Shown: positions 12,698-25,320 of the stretch, in pieces | Layout of the letters: each line of letters opens with the position of its first letter | Numbering within the stretch: the first letter of the stretch is position 1 | Assembly (NCBI GenBank): GCA_907165135.1 | Contig: OU015568.1 | Coordinates: 4,534,501-4,598,500 of the forward strand | From: Oikopleura dioica | Lineage: Eukaryota; Chordata; Appendicularia; Copelata; Oikopleuridae | Direction of reading: 5' to 3' | DNA: 64,000 nt | Position numbers and translations under genes: made by a program | The notes under the pieces: generated by a model | The model's input: only the letters and a program-made list of their open reading frames with translations | The model's database searches: none | What the model was told of the DNA's origin: nothing

Positions 12698-14213
12698 TCA
12701 GTCATACTCAAATGAATCAAGACTCTCAACAGTCATCAGCGCATTCGCAACAGACATTCGTCTTCTTCCATAAGTCTGTGATATTCTTCTATCACCAACT
12801 TGGTTTCTTTGTTGATTTCTCTGTTGAAGTCTTCGTAAAATAGATTGTTTTTGCGAGACGCGTCCGAATTTCTTGAAGATTTCATTCGTAGTCGCCGTCT
12901 GTCGTCGCATTGCTCTCGTTACTGGAAAATGTTTCGTGAAAGCTTGTCGTTTTCGAAAATTCTCGATGAGGCTTTCTCGCAGTCGGACTCGTTCGCCAAT
13001 GACAGGGAGTTGTCTCAGAACCCAGATTTTTAAATCGCAAAGGAGGGAGATCGCCAACTGGATTGTCGGAATCGCAATCATGGCAATATGGGTTTGTGGT
13101 AGTGTTCTTGCAGGTTGGTCGACTGGTGCTCTGAAACATCATCATCATTACTTTACAGATCTTGATGTACGTACAGAACTGCCTGAGGCTGCTGCTTTTG
13201 ACCGGCAATCAGCAAGAGAGTCATTGAAGTCATTGTCGTCATAGCGTGCCAGACGCCGGCGAAATGAACTATCATTTTTTGTTAAAAAAATTATTCCTCA
13301 TCTTCGATTACCTCTTGTCTCCAACCAAAGTAAATCAACGAGCAGTAGAATTAACGGAGAAAACTCTTTGATCGCCATCAAATTATGGGATAAATCAGGC
13401 TTCCGAGACATGTCTCGAAAAGGAAATAATCCAAACCATTGCGTCCAGTTTGAGATTGTGATGAAAACAGCAAGAATGAGCTTTAAAAACAGATGTTCAG
13501 GGGTGTTTTTTGAAGTCAGAAGTACCTGGCAATTGAAGAAGTAGGAATGGACTTTGTTGAGCGTCTGCATTTTGCTCCCAAATCCGAGAATTATCAATTT
13601 TCTGTTGAAATTCGTGTAGACTGTCAGAATCAAGGCTAAAGACACTTCCTTATTTCTCGATTGAAAAACAACCAACCGACCTATTGGATAATTAAGACCG
13701 CGCAGCGGAGTACTTGCTCCAACAAAAGTTTGACCAAGAGTTGAAGTAAGCCCGAGAATCAAACGAAGAACGACATACGCTCGATCGTTTGTTACCAGAG
13801 TAGAATTGACGAAATTGATTGCAGGTTCGCGTCCAAGTTGACAAGCAAAAGCATACTTTTCGAATTTTGTCATTGGAATTTCGCCTATGAGTTTCATCGG
13901 ATGAATATTCTTCCTCACCTTCCAGCAAATGACGTAATTTATGATGCAGATGATCATGCCAACGAGGAGGTCTAAAATATTCATGAACAAACTTCAATCC
14001 AGCGAACTTACAACTTACAAGCATGCACTACTTTGTAACCAGCTTTAAGGTCGTCCATTGTCAGTCCCTGGTCGACCCAATGCTGAGGAATCTCTTGATT
14101 CCATGTTGGTTTCATCCCGAACCTTGATTGAGCTTCTGAGCTAAACGGATTTTCGGATCTTAGTTAAAAGGCAAAAATTACCTGTTCCACATTTTTGTCT
14201 TTATAAAATCCAT
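12698..14213 (-). CDS. Multi-pass membrane protein, copy 2 of tandem pair
   Basis: Exons: 14213-14182, 14158-14019, 13971-13681, 13635-13526, 13480-13312, 13268-13175, 13106-12698 (414 aa). It is clearly paralogous to the gene downstream: the exon of 291 nt and the exon of 110 nt have identical lengths in both, and runs such as FEKYAFACQLGREPAINF are identical. Visible features are an N-terminal WNQEIPQHWVDQGLTMDDL motif, about six hydrophobic helices (VGMIICIINYVICW, FSPLILLLVDLLWL, MTSMTLLLIAG and others) and a basic C-terminal tail with NEIFKKFGRVSQK. Both copies lie head-to-tail on the minus strand with about 300 bp between them. The family is unknown to me; it resembles no common GPCR or channel class by eye. 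Confidence 0.82.
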
Positions 14214-14503
14214 CTCAAAATTGCTCTTATTTTCTCTCCTTGTAACGAAATGATGACAACGAAAACTTATATGGACAATTATTGATTGTAGAATTTTGAA
14301 ATCAAATTTTACCATAAGTACAAAAATTGAGTCGGATTATAATTTTTTTGTCTACGAACTAATTGTTACGAAACATTTCTTACGTAAAAACAGTTCAATT
14401 CAACCAATTCTAGAAATTCAACAGCATTCAACGAAAACAGGAAAAGTTCATTGAACTTTGATAAACAATAAATTTATACACATTACAGTGTATATTACAG
14501 ATA

Positions 14504-14880
14504 CGCTCGAAAAAGACTGATATTCAAAGAATGTACAAATGACGCAATTCTTGTGTTTTTTCGGAACGCTAGAATTACTGTAGTTTTTTTTATCTTGAAG
14601 ATTCTCCGATATAAATGGTGGATACAATTTTGACGATTTTAAGAATAAAAGAATTATTTATTTACTTTTTTTAATAAACAAGATAAATTTATTTTTTATA
14701 TTTAATTATTTTTTGATAATTTTGATTTAATTTTTATTATGAAAATGCTCAAAATTGTGACTACAAATTATATCGAAGAATCTTCAAGATAAAATAAACT
14801 ACAGTAATTCTAGCGTTCTAAGAAAAAACGCAAGAGTTGCGTCATTTGTAGATTCTCAGAATATCAGTCTTTTTTGAGCG
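14504..14880. mobile_element. TIR element, about 377 bp
   Basis: Long imperfect inverted repeats of about 110 bp. The left arm begins CGCTCGAAAAAGACTGATAT and contains AACGCTAGAATTACTGTAG; the right arm is the complement, ending ATATCAGTCTTTTTTGAGCG. The core is AT-rich with no coding capacity. It lies in the spacer between the membrane-protein pair and AMPK. Confidence 0.65.
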
Positions 14881-15236
14881 ACATCCGTGGGCGCGGGGCG
14901 CGCCAATAACTCGCGCTGCGAAAACAAGTGAAAACGACGCGAGAGGGAAAAAAGCGAAAAGAAGAGAAGAAAGATAAAACGCCCCTGAGGCTCGTGGGCC
15001 AGGAGCCCATTCTGACAAATTGACAATTAATTCTCAGAGGAAAAAGTGCGCGTTTGGGCAAAACACGTGACTCGTTTTGGAATAAAAATAGAGAGAAAAT
15101 AACAGAAAAAAAGAAGAAAAAGGAAGAAGAACCGACAGAAATAGCAGCAAATGACGCTGCAGGATGATCCTGATCAAAGGAAAAGCTTTTTAAAAAAATA
15201 AACAGGGTTTTTTCAAAAGAAAATTTTCAATTCGAC

Positions 15237-15600
15237 CAGGGCTGCTGAATTCGGAGCGTTTGCGTTTGCCCGCGATTTTTTGGCGGAAGATCCGCTGATT
15301 TTCGCCGTTTCTCCGCGCTATTCTCCGATCGTCCGATCGTCCGATTTTATCCGCCGCGCGGATCGTCCGCGATTACCCGCTACCTTTTTTCTCTAGCCAA
15401 TCAAAAGGGAGGAACACCGTTTAAATTCGTCTTTTCAGCGGAAATTTCGGCGGATTATCCGCGATTCTCCGCTCCCTTTTCTCCGCTTGAAACCGGCGGA
15501 TCTTCCGTGAAAAAAACTGCGGATTTTCCGTGAAACAGCTGCGGATTTTCCGCCAAAAAAATCGCGGGTAAACGCAAATGCTCCGAATTCAGCAGCCCTG
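15237..15600. mobile_element. hAT-like MITE with 8-bp TSD
   Basis: TIR CAGGGCTGCTGAATTCGGAG at the left, and its complement ending CAGCAGCCCTG at the right. An exact 8-bp direct repeat AATTCGAC flanks it (15229-15236 and 15601-15608). The CAGGG terminus and 8-bp TSD are typical of hAT elements. The interior is packed with short GCGGAT/ATCCGC palindromes and has no transposase frame. Confidence 0.85.
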
Positions 15601-15662
15601 AATTCGACGAAAATCTTGTTTTTTTTTATTGAAATTGACAAAAAATAAGCATTTCAGCACAT

Positions 15663-16375
15663 GGGTAGGAGCCATTTAGTCAGGAGAGCCATTTGGTCAG
15701 GGAGCCATCTAGTCAGGGAGCCACTTGGTCAGGTCTGACCTAATGGCGCTTCTGACCTAGTGGCTCCCTTGACCAAATGGCTCCTTCCTTAGCGTGGGCG
15801 ATGATTGGTGGAATTTTACGTTGCTTTTTTCTGGTACTGAAGTCTGATTAATTGAATTCTGATACCAAGTAAGATCATCCAAATCTAATAAACTTGCAAC
15901 TGGCAAGCTAAAAAGATTTTTTTCCGTCTTAATGATTTTATAGTGCTCAATGTTTAAATAGTGCTCATTATAAAAATTAAACGGTTTTTCACATTTATTA
16001 TGACGATCTCATAATTTTGTGTTCAATTTCAGGCTTAAGAAATTGGTCTCCTAATTTATGGTTAGGGTTAGGTTTGTCTAAAATAAAAGTCGAAAATGTG
16101 AAAATTACTGCAGAAATTCTTTTTAAAGATAATTTCAGAAGGAAATACCAGATAGATTTTGTAGACCCTACTTGGTATTAGAATTCCATGGATCAGAGTC
16201 TGATTATCAGACTTCATTGCCAGAAAAATAGCAACGTAAAATTCCACCAATCATCGCCCACCCTTAAGAAGGAGCCATTTGGTCAGGGAGCCAGTAAGAC
16301 AGACCTGACTAAATGGCTCTTCTGACTAAATGGCTCGCTGACCAAATGGCTCTCCTGACTAAGTGGCTCCTACCC
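15663..16375. mobile_element. TIR element with 10-bp TSD and nested insertion
   Basis: The ends GGGTAGGAGCCATTTAGTCA and TGACTAAGTGGCTCCTACCC are inverted. An exact 10-bp direct repeat TTCAGCACAT flanks the element at 15653-15662 and 16376-16385, a TSD length seen with Mutator-like elements. The arms are built from repeats of GGAGCCATTTGGTCAG. A second TIR element (ends GTGGGCGATGATTGGTGGAA, about 15794-16261) is nested inside. Confidence 0.8.
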
Positions 16376-16576
16376 TTCAGCACATGGCTTTTTATAATTT
16401 ATTTTCTTGCCCTCTGGCAATGTCATTTCTTTCCTTGGGCGTGAGAAAGTACCGAAATTCTTGATTTTTCATTGCAAAATCTAGAAGAGTCCAATTTGGA
16501 AGGAATCCAGTCAACAAATTTCGAAATATTCTGAATCTGGATCGATTCCAAATGCATTTCTTTGCGTTTTTCTTAG

Positions 16577-18821
<2,245 letters not shown>

Positions 18822-19495
18822 CGATTTCCTCCACTGTTGCGGAGTCCTCAACTTTTTAAAACTATTTTAAAATCTTAAACCGTACCAACTTCAAATTTCT
18901 TTCAAGTTCAAAATTGCTCTTTTCATGAATTTCAAAATCTTCTTCTTTTGAAAAACCTTTAAAACCCTGTGTGTTCAAGACCTTTTTTAAGATGCTCTCT
19001 GCAGTTCCAAGAACGAATAAATAAGGTAACATTTTCAGCGCCCTTTCGTTGTATTCTTTTCGACAATAATCTAATCTTTGAGAAGCAGAAAAGACAGTAA
19101 AGAAGAAGGCCAGGACAAGTCCAGTCGCGGAAAGGCTAGAAAGAAGTTTTCGAGAGTCTTTTCTACAGTATTACCGGTCGATAACGACGGAAGCATATTT
19201 TCACTCGTTCTCGTACTTCAGGGCCATGTCTCGTTTTCTGATTTTATTCGCGATGACATGGATTTCTCGGTAAAGAAAGGATGCCGGTCTCTTTTTCATT
19301 TCAAAAGAAAAGGGGTGAGAATAACGAACAGATAGTAAAACCAGCTCGTCAGCCATCAACAAGGGTTCCATGTTGTTATGTACCGGCTCATTTTATGGTT
19401 GGTATTGGAGCATTTTTCATTAAAAAGTTTTTGTTTTGACCAATTTCGTGCAGAAAATGAACCGGAAATTTCTCCCCATTCCTGTTCTTCTCTTT

Positions 19496-19750
19496 TTATG
19501 ATAGAATTTCAGACTTATTACAATTCATGCCATCGAGTTGCTGTTCAAGTAGCTGGATGAGACGAGATACTGGCCGATACCTGGAAGCGTATTTGGGTTT
19601 CGAGGAGTCTTGCAACTCCATTGAGCCATGAAAATGACCATCGCGAGGCGAATCCTGATAGAGAGGGCGATACCGCGGTATTTTTACCGCTTTGTGCCGG
19701 GAGAAAGGAAGGGCAGGGGATAAGCAGGGCGCAGAGAATACAGGGAAGCA
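19496..19750 (-). CDS. Possible coding exon, unrecognised
   Basis: On the minus strand, an 84-codon frame opens directly after an acceptor (ATTTCTAG) and ends in TAA. It contains two similar motifs, PRYRPLYQD and SRYRPVSRL, followed by an amphipathic stretch LIQLLEQQLDGMN. No initiating Met or upstream exon was found, and competing frames on both strands are also open across 19.1-19.8 kb. The region between AMPK and the dehydrogenase may hold a small gene, but I cannot settle its structure. Confidence 0.25.
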   Translation of the reverse strand, partial: CFPVFSAPCLSPALPFSRHKAVKIPRYRPLYQDSPRDGHFHGSMELQDSSKPKYASRYRPVSRLIQLLEQQLDGMNCNKSEILS

Positions 19751-19913
19751 CTAGAAATGCTCGCACATTTGAAGCCTTTAACTCTACTTATTTCGCTCTC
19801 TACTTCGCTCTTTTTTCTTCACTGTATATTTTAATAAGACATATTCAATTGAAGACAAAGGTTTGCGATTTTTGTTCAGTTGAAAAAATTATTCCTTAAA
19901 AAATATGGAAAGA

Positions 19914-21085
19914 CTATTCAGACAGATCAATAATCGTCTTCAATCTTTTAAAATCAAAATGCATGATAAGATAATTTGAAAACAGTTCAAAAAGCCATGA
20001 TCCTCCAGATTCATTCTGCCCAGTTCCAACCGTTTTGATTGCGGAAGCGAACCAGGTCTCAACTTTCGGGAAGGCGATATCTTTCAGTCTCTCCATCGTG
20101 TTTTCGTATACCTTCTTCTTGATCCCTTGAAAAAATTTTTGAAGCCAAAAGAATACTTTCAATTGACGCACCGTTTGTGAGGAAAGTTGTCAAGCTAGTC
20201 CTGATAAAGGCCGGGTAGAAGACATGATGGACGATCCCCGTTTTCGATGTTGGGTAGAGTTGTTCAATCGATCTCGAGAAATTGATCAGAATAACAGGTC
20301 TTTATATTTTCGCTTTTCAGAACCTGACTCAGATTTCTTGCACAGGTTACCAAGCTTTTAAACGTACCACATGAGATTTGGTCGCAGCATAAACAGGATT
20401 TGCATCCATAGGAGCCAGGCCAGCTGCAGAGCCCATATGCATCAAGACGCCCTTTTTTCTCTCAAGCATTCCTTTAAAATCAATTGTAAAAATATTGATA
20501 TTGACGTACCGGGCAAAACCATTCGGGTCATCAACACAGGAACCTCAGCATTCAAAGTCATAATCTTTGAAACTTTCGAAGGAGTCGATCCAGCGTAGTT
20601 CCAGAAGGCTATCTTTTCTTCTGTCATTCCCGCGTTATTGAAGAGAATGCTGATTTTTTGCTTGAGCATTTCTTTTTCGAAAGAAGCGTATACTTCTGGG
20701 TCGTGGAGGGTGGTTAGGTCCATGACCTTGGTGATAAGGGAAATCGAGTACTAAAACATATCGATTTCATTTGAAAGCAGAAAGGATTTCGCATTTTTCG
20801 AGGCGAGAAACTTACATTTTCTTTGATCTCTTTTGCCGTTTCGTCTAATTTCCTCTCGTTGAAATCAACAAGGACCAAGTTGACGCCCTTTTTAGCAAAG
20901 TACAGAGCACACTGTTTTCCGATTCCCTCCGCACCGCCGGTAATCAACGCATATCCATCCTCGGCGACGCCTTTGAAATCGAAATCTCTGGCGAAAAAAT
21001 ACAACGAGAAAATCTTCCATTGATTGTACAAAAACTTCGCTACGACGAAACCGCCCAAAATCTGTAAAAATGTCAACAGCTCCAT
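19914..21085 (-). CDS. 17-beta-hydroxysteroid dehydrogenase-like SDR
   Basis: Exons: 21085-20816, 20750-20510, 20471-20368, about 20290-20172, 20125-19914. An N-terminal hydrophobic helix (LTFLQILGGFVVAKFLY) precedes a classical short-chain dehydrogenase fold. Landmarks are the cofactor motif ALITGGAEGIGK, the NNAG motif (ILFNNAG), the catalytic Ser in GSAAG and YAATKSH with the catalytic Tyr and Lys. The arrangement matches HSD17B12/HSD17B3-type enzymes of the ER, which reduce keto-steroids or 3-ketoacyl-CoAs. The 5' edge of exon 4 is unclear: the preceding intron carries one end of a MITE (CTGAGTCAGGTTC near 20330), and the frame joins best if the donor is GG rather than GT. The gene lies downstream of the arylsulfatase on the same strand, 228 bp from its stop. 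Confidence 0.85.
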
Positions 21086-21313
21086 TGCTGCGATATTTTT
21101 CTTATTCCTTGTTTCTTCGCTGCTTTCATGGACAGAGGCAAATAGAAATTACATAATTGGTCCGTTTCAAGGACATGGCCTTCTTTTCAATCATATTCTT
21201 TATTGACCGAATAGAAGATGAACTTTGCACTTGATCTTCAAGAAAATCTGCAGGAAAAAAAAGGAAACTTGACAAAAAGAAGCGACAAAAAAGATATAAT
21301 ATCTGAGATATTT

Positions 21314-24300
21314 TTATTCATCTTCATCAGTAAACCACCAGTCACTTTCAAAATTATCTTCGTCGTCCCAGAACCAACTGCTGCCCGATTGACCAGTTCT
21401 AGAGCTGAAGAACAATGTCTGCGGCGGAGAAGATCGAGTTGTTCCTTCTGGACCGTAGCCGTCCCACAGATACAGATTGATCATGTAAGCGAGGCTCTAG
21501 AAAAGCAAATAACCATGCGGTTCGAAATTTCGGGACTCTACCTCTTGATTGTTCGCCACAGCCTCGTGGTACATTTGAATAAATAAAGCCTCATCAAGAT
21601 CGTTTGGACACCAGTTGCTTCCAAGGTACCCATCAAAGCCAGATGAGTTTTGAGTCTCGCTAGAATTTAGCTTCAAAAAGGAGATAAGCGAGGCCAAATT
21701 TTACCTGTCAAAAGATAGAACCCGCCCAGTATCGTAATAATGCTGCAACTTCTCATCGAAAGGAATCTTCTTCATGATTCTAGAGACAAGTTTTCCTTTG
21801 AACTTTCCAGTGACTGGATATTGGATTCCCTTCTGAATCTCTTCCGCAACATAGGATTGGATATCGTTGACGAGATCCATGTAGATTTTTGTGTATTTCT
21901 TGCCGACTCTTCCTACACCCATATTTCGTGTCTCGAATGGATCTTTTTTCAGGTTATACAAAGAGAATCCAGGGTTGCGGTTGGTTTCACCAGCTTCTTT
22001 GTTTGGCTCAGCATCGGACATTGCCCAGACTTAAACTTACCCGTCGACTGTGTTCTCGGAGAAAAAACTGACCTTTGTTCATTCTTGCGTCTCTTGTTTT
22101 CTTGAATGGGAAAAGATACTTTGCATGACGATTATTAAACCACCCTTCTGGGCACTGAGTGTTTCCGATCAATTCAGATTGATAGTTCAAAAACTTGTAG
22201 TCCCCATAACGCACGGCATAGGTTGTCTTCCACTCGAGATTTTCATCATCCCAGTCGTGGAGAAGTCCGTAAATGAATCGATCTCGAATTTGGGTGATAG
22301 AAGCATCTTCGAAAAGATCATACTGGTCGATTCCATCGAGATTTCTTGGCATTGGCTTATCGTAACCTTAGAAGGGCTTTTTCAGATATTGTTTCAACTG
22401 ATTATATTTCACTTTCTAGAGCCCCTTACCTGCCCAGTGAAGAATAGTCGGGAAAAAGTCCATGATGTGAACCATTCCATCAATGTATCGCGAATGAAAT
22501 TGCCTTTTCGTTGAGTAAACCCAAGTTGGACTCAAAGTACCTCCCTCAGCCAAGACACTTTTGTATCCCTTGTAAGGGAAACTGCATCCTCGAGGGCCAT
22601 CAATATTGCCTGCGTAAGCTTGGATAGCGCCGCCGTTGTCAGTGTGGAAGATAACGATGGTTTCGCGATCGAGTTTTGAGGCTTCTTCGATGACACTTTG
22701 CATCGCGACGTCGATTGATTTTACTGAAGCGAGTTGAAGCCGGCGAGTTGCAGGAATGTCGGGATACAAAGCATTCATCTCCTCCTTAAAAATCGTTGAA
22801 TTGTGCTTAAACTAAACAAAGAAAACGTCACTGGACGCATATAAGAAACTTGTGAAAAAGCATTTATCTCATTCAGCATTTGCCATGATGTCCGAGACAA
22901 GACAGAATACGTTATCAGAGTTTTTCAGGGGTATCCCACGTGAGTTTTTGCTTTCGAGTGAAAATCCAATAGTTAAAAATTCATGCACGCGCTGTCGGTT
23001 AGTACTTTTGTCATCTTCATTTTTACTAATAATCACAAAAATTATGAAAATGAGTTTTTTATCTGCAATTTATTGAATCAATATTCATCACTTTGCCGAT
23101 AAATGAATTATCGATTAGTAATTATTTAAATAATTTAGAAAAATTCCGAAGATACTATTCTTTCATTACCGTGGACGCATAAGGGACCACAGATTAATGC
23201 GTGACGCATATAAAAATCATATAACTTCAACAAAAAATTCCGACTCGAGCATGAACGAGCCAGAAATTTGCAAAAATTTCTTATGCTGGAACTGTTTACC
23301 GACAGGATCTACGATGCCTCAATGTAATCGAAGACCTGATAATTTCTCTGGAGAAGTTTTTTGGTACCCTCCCTATTCACCTTACAAAACTATTAAAGTA
23401 CCTGAAAATGCATGCGGAAGTTTTTTCAATAAGAATTACTTGACTCCATATAATGGTCACATCAAATCTTTGAGACTAAGCTGCCGGCTGAAATCATGCG
23501 ACAAGTCTTTTAGTTATGATGATTTTTTCAAACACGATTGCACCTCGGAAACCGGCGACAAGATTGAAATTGAAGAGAAAAATTTAATTGAAAAACTCGA
23601 ACAGCAAAACATAAGAATTAAAGAACTCGAAGCGACAGTCAATTCTCAAAAAGGGATAATTTCGAACCAGAATATAAACATAGATATTATAAAAATTGCA
23701 AATGAGTCTCTGAAAAATTCCCTTGCTGATCAAATAGAAGTTAATCGGGGCTTAGAAAAAATGAAAGATGATTATGAAAATATGAACAACATGTTTGGCA
23801 GATTTAGCCTCGAATGGATGGAGAGAAAAGGTAAGGTTTTAATTAATATGATGAAAAAATTTAAGGATTGTCACCATCGTGCAAAATTTGTCATGAAATT
23901 TATGACACAAACGCGCATTTTCAAACTACGCTGAAATGCGGGCACGCGTTTGGTGAAAGCTGCATTCGAAGGTCTCTGATGCATTACCAAAGATGTCCTG
24001 TTTGCAATCAACATGCAAGTGTGAACGATCTGAGCCGTGTTTACTGATAAAACTGATCTTTAACGCTGCTTAATCTTTTGATTGATAAAATAATTCAATA
24101 ATATGCTTTCGTCTTTACCTTGAGATCAGCAGGAGCAGCGACTTTTTCATGCGGAGCATTGAAGGCCAAATAGACAAAATTCGGCTTGTCAGTGTTCTCC
24201 CTCAAGACCTTATTCGTTCTGTTGCTCCAAGCGTACGATGCAAAGTCGAAACCACCTTCAGGAATATGCGGCTCTCCGTTGAGGAAGTGATTGAGGTAGC

Positions 24301-25078
24301 TTCCCAAAGCACCTGAAATTTTTAATCGAAATCAAGGAAGACAAAAGAAGTCGCTTTACCTTGAGTAGCGTGAGTATGATAATCGACTCCACCGCCATAA
24401 TGACTGAAATTAAATTTTAATTTAGTCATAATTTTTTTTTGACATGATCTTTTACTTACCCAAGAAAAGTGTCAAATCCTCGATTATGCGGGACGAACGA
24501 ATCATTGCAATATCCAAGATGCCATTTTCCAACAGCATGAGTATTGTATCCAATTTCCTTCAAATACTGAGGCAAGAGCTTTTCTTTGGTGCTCATTCCG
24601 ATCGGGTTTTCAAAGGAAATCGGGTCCGATCCAAGTCCATATCGGAAAGCATATCGACCTGTTAGAAATTGAGCGCGGGAGGGACTGCATCTTTCTTGGA
24701 CTCCTACTGTATTTCAAACTGTAAATGAGTAGTGTAGGGCGTCAAGTCTCTGTGGCGCAATCGGTTAGCGCGTTCGACTGTTAATCGAAAGGTTGGTGGT
24801 TCGAGCCCACCCAGGGACGCATTTTTGTCAGGTACTTTTTTCTATTGATCGTTAGAGCCGGTCCTGTGCGTTGCGTAAGAGTTTCTTAACGATGATGCCT
24901 GACCCGTTTCGACCAAATTCGCCATAAACGGCGTCGAATTCAGCGCTTTATTGTTCCAACTTACATCCGACCACCCCAGGTCGTCGGTGATTACAAAAAT
25001 GATATTCGGTCGGTCATCTACTGGTTCTGGTGATTCTGCTTTTATCCCACTTATCAGCAGGAGGCTCCGTAATATCAT
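21314..25078 (-). CDS. Arylsulfatase (ARSB/ARSI/ARSJ-like)
   Basis: Exons: 25078-24904, 24706-24460, 24403-24360, 24312-24119, 22784-22430, 22366-22041, 22006-21705, 21659-21542, 21496-21314 (647 aa). The start MILRSLLLISGIKA is a signal peptide. The N-terminus PNIIFVITDDLGWSDVSWNN supplies metal-binding Asp residues. CSPSRAQFLTGRYAFR is the sulfatase signature whose Cys becomes formylglycine, followed by HAVGKWHLGYC and later HTDNGG. The enzyme should hydrolyse sulfate esters, probably of glycosaminoglycans, in lysosome or extracellular space. The C-terminus, acidic and Trp-rich (WFWDDEDNFESDWWF), extends it beyond the usual length. Intron 1 holds a tRNA-Asn on the other strand, and the 1.33-kb intron 4 holds an antisense RING-finger gene. 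Confidence 0.93.
23197..24047 (+). CDS. Coiled-coil RING-finger protein nested in sulfatase intron
   Basis: Exons 23197-23830 and 23866-24047, with a 35-nt GT-AG intron; 271 aa from the first ATG (an alternative start is MNEPEICKN at 23251). The N-terminal third is Cys-rich, with a zinc-finger-like CRLKSCDKSFSYDDFFKHDC. A coiled coil follows (roughly residues 125-205, EEKNLIEKLEQQNIRIKELE). The C-terminus is a C3HC4 RING finger: CKICHEIYD, KCGHAFGESCIRRSL, CPVCNQH. The order zinc finger, coil, RING differs from TRIM proteins, which begin with the RING. It is a probable E3 ubiquitin ligase with unknown substrate. It lies wholly inside arylsulfatase intron 4 (22785-24118), antisense. GACGCATA repeats occur at 22834, 23171 and 23203 upstream. 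Confidence 0.8.
24746..24819 (+). tRNA. tRNA-Asn: tRNA-Asn (GTT)
   Basis: The acceptor arms GTCTCTG and CAGGGAC pair. The D arm (GGCGCAATCGGTTAGCGC), anticodon loop CTGTTAA and T arm (GTGGTTCGAGCCCAC) nearly match animal tRNA-Asn base for base. It lies in arylsulfatase intron 1, on the opposite strand. Confidence 0.96.
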
Positions 25079-25320
25079 TCTCTCGTTCTCGATCGATCTT
25101 TGTTTATCGCAAAAATATAAAGAACTGCTCCATTAAAAATCGACTTTATACAATGACCTTTCCCGCCCAAACAATAATACGATAATGGTTCTTTTTGCTC
25201 CTCAAACTAAGAAAAATGCTTCATCAACAAAAATATATGATTATTACGGACAAAAAACCATCGTTTTTACGATTTTGATGATGTTTTATTTCTTCAATTT
25301 TTGTTCTTACTCGTATATAA

